Shown: positions 46,293 to 56,476 of the stretch, in pieces
How positions within the stretch are numbered: the stretch's first letter is position 1
Layout: every line of letters begins with the position of its first letter
Program-made: the position numbers and the translations under genes
The notes under the pieces: model-generated
The model's database searches: none
What the model saw: the letters and a program-made list of their open reading frames with translations, nothing else
What the model was told of the DNA's origin: nothing
Assembly (NCBI GenBank): GCA_036674765.1
Contig: JARVKI010000057.1
Location: 1-64,000, forward strand
Length of the DNA: 64,000 nt
Direction of reading: 5' to 3'
From: Seiridium cupressi
Lineage: Eukaryota > Ascomycota > Sordariomycetes > Amphisphaeriales > Sporocadaceae

Positions 46293-46944
46293 ATGGCGCC
46301 GAACGAAGCCACTATACTGCAAAACTATCTTCTGCTGCCTGCCCGCCTTCCTGCCATTGTTTCCCTTCAAGAATTTACGTCATATTTTCCCAAGTCGCAG
46401 CAATCTTCTCCACAGATCCGTACACTCTATCGAGATCTGCAGCAGCAGCGCAATGCGGTGGTGGACACGGTCAGCAACAACATAGACAGCGAGGTCAGGC
46501 GGGGCAAAGGACTGCGTCGTGCAGTCGCCAAGGCGAAACGAGAAGCAGAGCCTGATGATGGTATGGATGACGAGATCGAGATCGAAAGAAACGTAAGCTG
46601 GGCCCTGTTACCGTGCTCCGGGTCCTGGGGTCTATACCTTCGCAGCGACTGAAAACACAAATTGATCCTTTCTACACCAGCTCTTCGGGCCCACCTCAAA
46701 CACCATTCAACCTGAAAAGCACAATCTACGAGCCATCCTCCCCGAAATGCAAAGCGCTTCCAGCGACATGGAACAAGAATTGCAGAGACTCGAGGAAGAA
46801 GAGGCGGCACTTCTGGAGTCCGTCAGACAGACAGTTGGCAACATGAGCGATCTACGATACGGAAGACTTGCCAACTCGAAGCTAAGCTATGAAGTCATTG
46901 ATGGATTGAAAGACTTTCAAGAAGTCTGCAAGCGGAAGGGCTGA
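46293..46944 (+). CDS. Inner-kinetochore protein of the Cnl2/Nkp2 family
   Basis: Probable CCAN/Ctf19-type centromere component. Two exons, 46293-46592 and 46681-46944, give 187 residues. The family pattern is clear: ATILQNYLLLPARLPAIVSL and EFTSYFPKSQQSSPQIRTLY near the N-terminus, RDLQQQRNAVVDTVSNNI then a basic stretch, and in exon 2 LFGPTSNTIQPEKHNLRAIL followed by coiled-coil MEQELQRLEEEEAALLESV and LRYGRLANSKLSYEVIDGL. The intron is 88 bases. In yeasts Nkp1/Nkp2 associate with the COMA complex near CENP-Q/Okp1. It converges with the thioredoxin-like gene (203 bases between stops). Confidence 0.85.
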
Positions 46945-47065
46945 GCAAGAACAACTGCGGTCGTCTTCTGCCGACTGAACGCATTACAACTGATTAAGTG
47001 GGTGACTATAACTACACGATCCAAAGGCTTTGCCCGCACAAGCATCGGCAAAGCAGCACCAACAG

Positions 47066-47090
47066 GGACTCGAACCTATTTTTCGAGTCC
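47066..47090. repeat. 9-bp perfect inverted repeat with a tRNA T-loop-like core
   Basis: GGACTCGAA at 47066-47074 and TTCGAGTCC at 47082-47090 are perfect reverse complements with a 7-base loop. On the minus strand, GGTTCGAGTCC here matches the Pol III B-box consensus, and a D-arm-like stretch (AAGCGGTTGAAGGGCG) lies just upstream. No complete cloverleaf with matching acceptor stems can be built, so this is at best a tRNA-Ser-like relic. Confidence 0.5.
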
Positions 47091-47147
47091 TCGCCCTTCA
47101 ACCGCTTATGACCCTTAGGTTCTGATTCATGTTTGGCTTGTGACTGT

Positions 47148-48042
47148 TTATCGAGGCACGGCCTGGCCAGCGGCCGGGGGTCGGGGTCCGCCAGCCATCT
47201 GGTTGTTAACGCGGTTCGACCTAGATCCTATTAGTTTTATGGATAGAAATGTCGCTGGCCGTTGACTTACATCATAGTTCTGCTGAGCATCGAGACGACA
47301 ACCATGAAGAGCCAGCTTGGAACCAAGTTGAAGAACCAGAGGACGTAACCGACAATGGTGGATAATCCATTCTGGGCAAACCAACCGTTAAAGGGGTGGA
47401 AGATGCCATCATGCAGCTTGCTCTGCGCCTTGTACCCGTCCGTATGTAGCTGAACAAAATCGTCGCTCGTGACGGTAGTCATGTTCAGTCTCTTAGCCCA
47501 CAGGTTAATAGGGGCTGGCGGAGGCAGCATCTCGAAGATCCACAGAGCACCGGCGGGTGCAGACCAGGAGTTGCAAAGCACAGGCTCGTTCTCGCAGTTG
47601 AGCATGGCAGTGTGAGGGGCACCAGGAATGACAGCGAACTTGGCGGCCGTCTGGTTGAAGGCAGCCTCGATTCTGTCGCAGTGGCCTTGGATTTGACAGT
47701 TAGTGCCTCGGTCATACTTGCGACTCGTAACACTCAATAGACAGAATACATACCGAAGCAGGTCTTGTTTCCACCGGTAACCAATACCCAAGTCTCCTCA
47801 GGAGTGGTGCTCTGCGGCGATACGTGTCCGTACAGAACATCTCTCCAGTTGTTCAATGTGATGACATCCATCTTCAGCTCGCCAATCTTGGCCTCGGCGG
47901 CGCCAACCGGGTCAGACTTGCTCGGGTTGGGCACATAGGACATGAACTTGTCCAGATAGTTCTGGAACTGTGCTTGGTATTGCGGCACATCTTGTGCGCT
48001 TGCCAGGAGAGGCAGACCGGCAAGAACTGTGGACAGACGCAT
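47148..48042 (-). CDS. Thioredoxin-like secretory-pathway membrane protein
   Basis: Three exons (47754-48042, 47271-47685, 47148-47220) close to 258 residues. A signal peptide (MRLSTVLAGLPLLASAQ) leads a lumenal domain with a thioredoxin-fold look: WVLVTGGNKTCFGHC, where the two cysteines are spaced CxxxC rather than CxxC, then HTAMLNCENEPVLCNSW and GALWIFEML, resembling the second strand and cis-loop region of PDI-like folds. Near the C-terminus FHPFNGWFAQNGLSTIVGYV and a hydrophobic helix (LWFFNLVPSWLFMVVVSML) form a membrane anchor, followed by a short Pro/Gly/Arg tail. Likely in the ER or cell surface. The fungal family is conserved but its function is not known to me. The final exon uses a TCTAG acceptor; a nearer TAATAG site would give a stop. 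Confidence 0.78.
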
Positions 48043-48869
48043 CGTGGCTATGTGCTGGTTCGGATGGTAGGGAACTGGTTGGGAGGACGATTAGCTGCGA
48101 AGCTGCGAAAGGAGCTATGACAGTTTGATCACTGTTATGATGTAAGTGGGAGGGGTTTCGGGCAAGACAAGGCAGTATGTACCAAAGATGCTCTTTCTGA
48201 GTCAATCACATCCAAATGAGACAAGAAGTAACAATTTAGTAAAGGTCCTTCCTTGATCTACCAAGAGGCTTTTTTGCGTGGTTGGAGCGATAAAGAAGAC
48301 TATCGATGAAAAGGACAGACAGGACCCTGGATCATAATCTGCGCGATTCCACCCACTGCTGGCGACGGGGATTGCGCGTGCTAGAGACGAGACCCCGAAG
48401 GCAGAAGGATCCGGATGCCAAGCAATGGGCAATGGGGAGAGCTCCAGCGGACTGGTTGGCCAGGAAGCTATGAGCTATGGGCCGGCAAGGGTGAGACTGA
48501 GCGTGACGAAGCTAAGCTACTGTCTGCTGTATGATTGTTTACAACATATCATCTACACTTTTCGCTACAAATGCTACCAAAAACCTGTGCAAGCCCACTC
48601 CAGAACCGCTGCCTATCCCCTTCACTCTGTTGCCTTTTGGTTAAGCTGGTTTGCTGAGCTGATAATATGTTCTGACTCCAAGCTCCGCTTTTATTTTGAG
48701 GCTACTCCCAATCTCACCTTCTCAACATGAAACCCTGTCACGCCCAAGGCTTATCGTTATCGGTGATATCCGTCACAATCGTGCAGGGCGCGCTGTCTGG
48801 CGAACCGAGGAGGCAGTATCAGGACAGCTCTATGCGGTAGCGATTCTATTCTATACATATGCGGTGACA
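48043..48869. other. Divergent promoter between the thioredoxin-like and CENP-Q/Fta7-like genes
   Basis: About 830 bases between two divergent starts. Several short frames occur; none shows a recognisable motif. No RNA gene seen. Confidence 0.5.
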
Positions 48870-50909
48870 ATGGTAAGACACACTCCTGATCTTTATTTGG
48901 CATCAATTGACACTTCGTAGGCTCCCGAAGCGGCGAACCAGAAGCGCAAGCGTGGCCGCCCCGCAAACGCGTCCCGAGACGACGAAGGCGCGTCGCAATC
49001 GCAACTCACCCTTACAGCGAACGGAGCAATGGCTCTTCCTCTGCAGGCTGGTGGCTTGGAGAGCGGTGAAGAGGAATCACGTCCAAAAAAGCGCGGAAGG
49101 AAGGCAAAAGGAGCACCAGAACCCCGGTCGAAGCCCGAACCGGAAGTGAGCAACAGAGAAGAGCAGACACAGAAGAGAAAACGTGGCCGGCCTTCCTTGT
49201 CGCAGGGCATCAAAAAGGTGCACGCGGCCGGGAAAGAGGACCCTCCCGTAGAGCAGTCAATGACTAGGAAACGTGGTAGGCCTGCAGCCCCTTCACAAGA
49301 AGCGCCTGAAGCAGATGGTGAAGACTTGAGCGCCATCGCGCAAAACAAAGCACCGAAGAAGCGCGGCAGACCATCGCTCAATCAGTCGAAGGATGCCTTA
49401 CAAGACGCTCCACCAGTGGAGATTCTGCAGCCCAAGAAAAGGGGACGACCGCCTCGCCAAGCTGAGGCGGGCGAGGATACCACAGAGGTGGCAGAAGAGG
49501 CGGATGACGAGAACGAAGGAAACTCGAGTCTACTGAGACGCAGCGGACGAGACCTTCGGAAGATCGGAGAGTGGTACAAAGGCTCGCCCGTAAAGACCAA
49601 GCACCAGCCTCCTGGAGTTGAGCCGGTTTCTGAGGAAAATGAAGAACAAGACTCGAGTATACATCGGGGAAGTGATGGGGATCTACGATCAATTGATGCG
49701 CATGAGAGCTCACCGCATAGCGAAAGTCAGACGCGCAACGATGAAGCAAAGTCTGTGGCCCCTAGTAAGGCAAAGAAACGAGGCCGGCCTTCGCTCAAGG
49801 ACAGGGATAATATTGAGCTTAATCAGGCTGAGAAAGCAAAGAAAGCAAAGTCTGGTAGAAGCAGCCACACAACCGCTGAGGACCAGATTGTGGAAGGGCA
49901 GCCTGAGAAAGCAGGGAAGAAAAAACGTGGCCGGCCCTCACTCAATCAGACTGCAGAAATGCGAAAACATCGACATCAGGAGAATGCGGAGCAAACATCG
50001 GAGGACCAGGAAACCGGTCGCGGGTCATCCTCTGAGAAACAGCATCGCCAGCCTAATGACCAACGCAGTCATGATAAAACAGCTTCGAAACAAAGACGAC
50101 GCTCCCGGACGTCCCAGGATGAACCCCAATCTCGCTCGTCCTCCCCTGAGCCCGCCCCCTACCGTCATATGACGAGTCGCACTCGACGCATTACGCGCCA
50201 CACCATACAAGACAAGTGGTCACCGCTGGATGCAGTCTCTGTGGACATTGTGACAAATTTGTTGCAATCAACCTCTCGCCCAGTTCTCCTTCGGTCCAAC
50301 AACTTGACCAAACACGCCCAGGCCACCGCTGCATTGAACGCCATCAGCAACCGCTTGAGATCCAAGATCAGTCGCGGCATGCCATTCCCGCCCGCTACTA
50401 CAGCGTATAAGCGAGAGGATGAACTTGAGTTTGAACGCACCGTAGACGGTATCCAGACCCTGGAAGCCCAGCTCGATCCCCTTCTGCACGGAGTCGCACT
50501 ACTGCAGAAGGAAAAAGAGCGCGCAGAGAAGGAGCTCGAACAGGAGTACAAAACACTCAACTCGGTCAGCGCAAACGCAAGATCGGAAATCAGGGGCCGA
50601 AGAGATCAGCTCAAGAAAGTCCATGTTCTTGTGCCAGAACAGAACCATGATGAGGACGGACACGATCTTGAAAAGTCTGATAGATATCAAGCTGTTGCCA
50701 ATGCTGCAGGCAAGGCTTTTGCCGGCATCGAGGACGAGCGACTCAAGAGTCTAGCTGGACAGCTCGGTGATCATATGGAAAGCATGCGCGGGAACTTACA
50801 GCAGATTGACGGAGTCACACCAGCGATCACGGAGAGCCGTGCTGCGTTGAGGATGGCCTTGCTACCACACCTGAGCCAGGAGGCTTTCGAGCAAGTCTTA
50901 CTTGGATAA
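48870..50909 (+). CDS. AT-hook kinetochore protein, CENP-Q/Fta7-like
   Basis: Two exons: 48870-48872 (just ATG) and 48921-50909, giving 663 residues. The N-terminal 310 residues carry eight AT-hook-like cores (seven RGRP and one RGRK, each flanked by Lys/Arg), for example KRKRGRPA, KKRGRKAK, KKRGRPSL. They are separated by acidic/polar linkers. The C-terminal half has the CENP-Q/Fta7 pattern: HTIQDKWSPLDAVSVDIVTN, then LRSKISRGMPFPPATTAYKR and a long coiled coil (LLQKEKERAEKELEQEYKTL), ending in HLSQEAFEQVLLG. CENP-Q (Okp1/Fta7) is a CCAN subunit at the inner kinetochore; AT hooks suggest direct binding to AT-rich DNA. The first splice (ATG|GTAAGA... GTAG|GCT) leaves 36 extra in-frame residues upstream of the next ATG at 49029, including the first AT hook. 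Confidence 0.82.
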
Positions 50910-51105
50910 GAACACGCCTCCAGGCCGAGTCCGCTGGCTAGGTTTTGGCTATTTGATGAGCTACGATTTAATGAATGAATGTACAAAGTTGTGCTACTTT
51001 TTGGTTTGCTTTCCTTCTTTGTCAGTCTCGCCCATGTACTATCATGCTAGTCATCTCATGGCAGATGGGTCGACACCCGGCCGTTGCATTGCTGCGTCCA
51101 CCCTG

Positions 51106-53701
51106 TCAACACAGGATTCTAACTCGTGCGTTCCCCGACGAACTAGATGCGAAATCATTGAAGTGCTGTTCCCGCATTCTAGTAGAAGGGCCTCCAAACT
51201 CGCTGTTGATCTTACGCCGCTTAGCTAGAGAGTGGTCCCCATCTTCGCCGTCTTCGTGGTCTTCGCCGAAAAGCACACGGCTTCGGGTCGTGTGAGAATT
51301 GGTGGGGCACACAAAATGTTTGTGTCGCTCCTTGACTAATGGGTCCATTCGATATGAGAATCTGGTCTCCTTGCTTTCCGTCGTTTCCGGTCTGAGAGCA
51401 TCTCTCTCGCCCCTTACTCTTATCAGCTTGGACTCTAATGCCTCTCTTGCTGCGCAGGCCTTCCGAATTTGGTCTTCGGCAGACCTCCTGGCGGCTACGG
51501 CGTCCTTCAGTTTCGCCTCCGTAGCTAGACGATCAATTGCGACCTTGTTCACATGCAAGTCTACTGCCTCCTTCTCGTCCAAAACTCTCTTGATTTGATC
51601 CTCGACAACTTCCCTCGAATCTCTGCTTGTGCCAATATCCACCATCACAGCTGCGTCCTTGTAGTCTGCTGCTTGACCCGCTTCCCTGGGAGATAGAATC
51701 GCTTTTCTGGCTTCCAGATCCTCGAGTTGTTCTTTGAGCTGATCGCGGGATGTCAAAGCTGTTTCGAGTTTTTCTTCCAAAAGCGTCCTCGCCTCAATCG
51801 CTTCTCTCATCTGCGCTTCGCTGTTTTCTCTCCCTTCAATGGCGTCTTTGAGCTTCGCTTCCATGTCCTCGAGATTTGCCTCTTGGGCTGTGTCCTGAAG
51901 CAACATAGCAGCAACTTTGAGCTCTGCTATAGTCACGTCCCTTAACTGAAGTGTATCTTCGAGTTCTCTAATTCGGACGGTAAGATGATCATGGGATGCC
52001 AGAGCCTCGTCCAGTCTTGACTCGATGAGCCCTCTTGCCTCGGCCGCTTGTTTGAGTTGTTCCTCGCACAACTCCTTTGCTTCTGCCGTTTGTTTGAGCT
52101 GTTCCTCGCAGAACTCCTTTGCTTCGGTTGCTTCTCGAACATGTCTCATGTCGGTCTGTCTTTGTTTGGCAACTTCTTCCATGTGGTTTTTGTAGACCTC
52201 ACTTGTCTTGAGAGCTTCTTCCGGGTCCTCTTTCATGACTATGATGCTACTACTTGGTGCTGCCTCTTTCGCAGCTTCCAATTCAGATATCACATCACTT
52301 TTGTGCTGAAGTTCTTCTTGGAGACCCTTCAACTGTGCCTCTACTGCTGCACGAGCCGCCAACGCATTCTTCAGCTTTTTTGCGCAAGCGGCTGTTGGAA
52401 TATCCCGGTTTAATGTATCCGCTGATGACTGGAGTAGGGCTTTCAGCTCCGCTGCAAGAGTTGCTTTGATCCGCGGATCGGGGCATTGCCTCATCTCTCC
52501 CACGATGACTCTTTTGATCTCGGCTTTGATGGTCTTCCTCATATCTTCCTCGACAATTCCCCTCTCTTTGTCGCTATACACGCCGCCAACCCCGGCCAAG
52601 GACGGAGTTGCCTTCTGTGCTTCTAATCCTTTTTTACCACGACCCACCGGCGCAATACGTTGGCTATGGTCTTTATGTCCTGAAGGCGCACTGCGATTAG
52701 AATATCGTACCACCTTTCGTGGGTGCTTGTGCTTATGCTTGAGACTATGATATAATACTTTGACTGCTGCTTCGCCACCGACTTGAGCAGTCCAGGTTTT
52801 CCATGTCATCAATTCAGGGACGATGTCAATTTGTTTGTTAGCCTCCGGATTGTGAAATGATTTTGCTATCAACTGGGCAGCTGTTGCGCGATGGTCGGCA
52901 TCCCAAATGATAGCTTCTCTCAAATCTCGCAAGTCCAGCTTGCCCCGTGCCGGCTCCTCTGTTGCGATAGTATGAAGTTTACTCCAGACCTCCTGATACG
53001 TATGATAGGATGCCGGCTCAAACTGGTTGGCCAACTCGCTAAGAGTGGCAAAGAGAGACCACACGTCCGAGGCATGCGTCTGTGTCTCACGGCCACGAGC
53101 CTCGGGGGCTCTATATGGATCTATATCGAGTTGAGGGCCCGCAGTATTTATTTCGATGCGCAAACCAAAGTCCGCGAGCTTGAGTATCACATCTCCATTG
53201 CGATCTTCCTCGTATAAGATATTCTCGGGCCGGACGTCACGATGAACAATGCCGTTCACTGCAAGGTGGCGCAGAGCTTTCAGCATTGATCTACATGTTG
53301 CGTCGACGAGCTTGTCTAAAGGGAAGGCCCCGCAAAACTTGATCTGATAGATGTTGCCAGGGAGAGTGTGCCTGAATATCTCTATATGCGTCCCATCGTC
53401 AGACTCTTGAGCTCCAACATAGCCGAGCGTATGCGGCTATAAAAGAATTGATGTTAGATCCGCGTCACTCTCTTGAAGCTACAGAGCGATGGGCAATACT
53501 TGCATGACAATTTATTGCTTTTGAGCTTTGGCGTAAGTATTCCATTTCGCCCCTCCATCTTGATTCTTCCTGCTGGCTGAAGGCGATAGGTATTCGCTTC
53601 ACGACAACTACTTTTTGAGCGTTCGCGGAATTCGAGCCCTTTCGACTGCCCCGTGCCGGAGATTGCAAGATCCTTCTGCGCCGTTCTTTATTTTCTGCCA
53701 T
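51106..53701 (-). CDS. Protein kinase-like protein with a long C-terminal coiled coil
   Basis: Two exons, 53483-53701 and 51106-53436, give 849 residues. N-lobe: VAIK-like Lys in KVVVVKRI and helix-C Glu in EMEYLRQ; the glycine loop is degenerate (RGSRKGSNSANAQ). C-lobe: VHRDVRPENILYEE with the HRD Asp but Arg where most Ser/Thr kinases have Lys, DFG in KLADFGLR, and PYRAPEA, then HASDVWSLFATL. After residue 270 comes a basic linker and a very long coiled coil (about residues 350-730) with repeated EAKELCEEQLKQ and AIEARTLLEEKL units, ending in a KRRK-type nuclear signal. The donor of exon 1 (GTAGCT) is weak but is the only one in phase. No ortholog group recognised; possibly a lineage-expanded kinase family. 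Confidence 0.75.
52047..52133. repeat. Tandem 42-base repeat within the kinase coiled coil
   Basis: Two adjacent, slightly diverged 42-base units (TGTTTGAG..TGTTCCTCGCA..ACTCCTTTGCTTC) encode repeats of the 14-residue heptad pair EAKELCEEQLKQTA, with a third weaker copy following. It looks like recent in-frame duplication in the coiled coil. Confidence 0.75.
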
Positions 53702-54547
53702 GACCTCAATTCGATAGCTTGTAGTGAAAGTATATACTCAAAAGAATTGCGAAAGCTGGGTGAGCTGTGACTGCGGAGATCTGCTTGCTGTTGATCAGGC
53801 GGGCATCTTTATTCCGCTTTGGGTCAAGGCTTTCATCACTCTGTGCTATCCATGAGACCAAGTCAACAAAGAATATTGCTACCACAAAGGAGAAACCACC
53901 AAATACAACCAATGACGGATGTCAAAGAAACTCGATTCGCGTTTCACTAGTATGCTCAATTCCCCAGTCAGCAAATGTGCACCAGAGCAGTAGCGGGCGG
54001 GGATAGCCTTATGTATGAAAATCAACAACTGCTACATTACTGTCACTCTTACTAGAGTCTATTTCAACTCAAAGCCACCTAATTCTAAATTTGAGAATGA
54101 ATGCAAGTTAGACCAGTTGCACTACGCTGTCCATTTCCGTGCTATTATACTACACATACAATTACAATATGGTCATATATCGCTTTGCAAGCCCACGAGA
54201 GCTTGGGGTCCATGCTACCTAGTCGAATAGACCTAGTTCACCACCCAGGTGCAAATCTTGTTGCTAATTGTTGTTATTTTCATGTCAATTAAGCGCATGG
54301 TGGTATTATCCGGCACATCTATACATTATAGGTTAGTCATACTTGCAGGGGTTTTACGATGTCGCCATTGCCGTGGACTATCACCAATTCTTGGCGCATC
54401 AGTAGAGAACAGAAGAATTTGCACGCGAAGAGGATTCTTAAGGAGGGATCACCTGGCGAGAAGTGTGTCTGGGTGATCATCGTTATGCATATTGTTTCTT
54501 GTGGTTGAGCGGAGGGATTTCCCTGCCTGACCAGAACCCATCACATC
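53702..54547. other. Divergent promoter between the kinase and transporter genes
   Basis: About 850 bases, AT-rich at 54010-54180. Carries both promoters. No gene or RNA seen. Confidence 0.5.
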
Positions 54548-56076
54548 ATGTCGGATACTGCTGCTCCCATCGCAGCCCGGATTTCGGCCCCGCATCACCG
54601 GACGTGGTATCACACGACGCTTTTCAATGCATTCGTGATAGGCGGCGTCGGCTTCTTGGCACCTGGGCTATGGAACGCGATGAACTCCCTCGGGGCCGGA
54701 GGCGCCCAGGAGCCATATCTGGTCAACGCAGCCAACGCCCTAGTTTTCGCCATCATGGGCTTCCTATGTCTCTTTGGTGGCCCACTCGCCAACCGGATCG
54801 GACTTTCATGGACACTATTCTTGGGAGCTATTGGCTACCCCATCTACTCAGCAGGATTGTACTGCAACAACCGATATGGTAATGTCTGGCTAGTCCTGGT
54901 TGGTGCTGTTGCTTGTGGGTTCAGTGCTGGCTTGTTTTGGGCAAGCGAGGGCGCGATCGCACTGGGTTACCCAGAGCCAGGGAAAAGGGGCCGATATATG
55001 AACATATGGCTTTGGTTCCGAGTAGGTGGACCGTTGGTTGGTGGCGCCATCCTCCTTGGACTCAATCATAGCGAGGGTCAGAAGTCCAAGGGCAAAGTCG
55101 GCTATGAGACATACCTCGTCTTTGTGGCTTTGCAGTGCATCGCGGCACCCCTTGCCTTGGCGCTTTCACCGCCGGAAAAGGTCCAGCGTGCAGACGGGAG
55201 CAATGTGATTGTCAAGTCTGAGAAGTCATTCAAAGCTGAGTTCAGGGCGCTATGGGCAGCTAGCAAGCGGAAGGATATCTTGCTGCTGTTGCCAATTTTC
55301 TGGGCTGCATACTTCAACCAGTACAACGGCAACTTCCAGACGTACTACTTTGGCGTTAGAGCTCGTGCACTTATTGGATTCGTTATCAACTTCGGAACTC
55401 TGCTTTCATCCCAGTTAATGAGTATGCTTCTGGATTATAACGGCTTCGCAGTGAAGAAGCGTCTTGAGTACGGCTACTGGTGGGTCGTGGTCTGCCATTT
55501 GATAGCATGGGTCTACGCCTGGGTCATCCAGGAGAGGTATACTGCCAACCCGCCTGCTTACGATTGGGAAGACAGTGGTTTCGTTGAGGGGTTCTTTGTT
55601 CTGATCTTGTGGGATTTTGCGAGACAGGCTTTACAGAACTGGCTGTACTACTTGGTCGCTACGAAGACGGATAATATTTCGGAACTGTCGAGGTTCTCGG
55701 GTATTCTGAGAGGACAGGAGAGTTTTGCACAAGCGGTCAGTTTTGGGTTGAATACAAAACAGTGGGTAGGCGGTCGTGTCCCAATGGCGGTCAACACAAT
55801 ATTGCTCGGTAAGTACGAAGTGTCCTTGCATTGCACGTAGCAGCCTAGCTAACGACATCCCATACAGGTGTTGCAGCATTTCCTACTTGGCTTGTCCTTC
55901 GGGATCATGTCCCCGTTGAGATAACGACGGCCGCTGATGGTACTCCGGATAGCTCTGCCTCCGGAAAAGCGAGCGATATTGAGAGTGGGCCGCCCCAGAT
56001 ACAACTCTTAGACATTGAAGATAAAGCCAAGTTCGCTGTGGCTAGAACAAGCATCGGAAGAGATGCCAACGTTTAG
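54548..56076 (+). CDS. UNC93-like major facilitator transporter
   Basis: Two exons, 54548-55808 and 55868-56076, give 489 residues. About eleven to twelve hydrophobic helices. The first segment has the fungal UNC93/DUF895 pattern: FNAFVIGGVGFLAPGLWNAM with NSLGAGG just after, then ANALVFAIMGFLCLFGGPLA, and GLFWASEGAIALGYPEP in the middle. The second half starts at SKRKDILLLLPIFWAAYFNQ and includes an aromatic FQTYYFGVRARAL block and GYWWVVVCHLIAWVY. The second exon adds a hydrophilic tail with an acidic Ser/Gly stretch. Plasma membrane location is likely; the substrate is unknown. The start MSDTAAPIAARISAPHHRTW precedes the first helix directly. Confidence 0.9.
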
Positions 56077-56476
56077 TCAGACGATGCGTAGGATAGTATG
56101 TCTGCCACCATGAAAGCCCAGTCTGCTAGGCTCGCCAAAACAGAAGAAAGGTGAAGACTAGATGCATATGAAACCAGTGTGAATGACCTAAGAACTCTAA
56201 TTTAATTAACTTTAATTTATCACCCCTTCAACTGCATTCGGACCTTTGTTGTCACCAATTTCAAGTAACGATCCGTCGTCGCTCTGTTGGCTAACTATTA
56301 TTGTTCACGGAAAGCTACAGAAATCGCCCGTGTAGGATTAAAACGCGATCATCCCGCATGTTATGATAAGTTTCCGGGGAATTTATATGTACAGTTCTCC
56401 AGGCAATTCTTGCCTCTAAACTATGGACCTCTCATCAGGATTACTCATACTATGAGAAGCAACTTGGCAGTATTTC
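56077..56476. other. Short convergent intergenic region
   Basis: 400 bases between two stop codons, AT-rich with AATTTAATTAACTTTAATTT at about 56198-56217, likely 3' ends of both genes. No gene. Confidence 0.5.
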
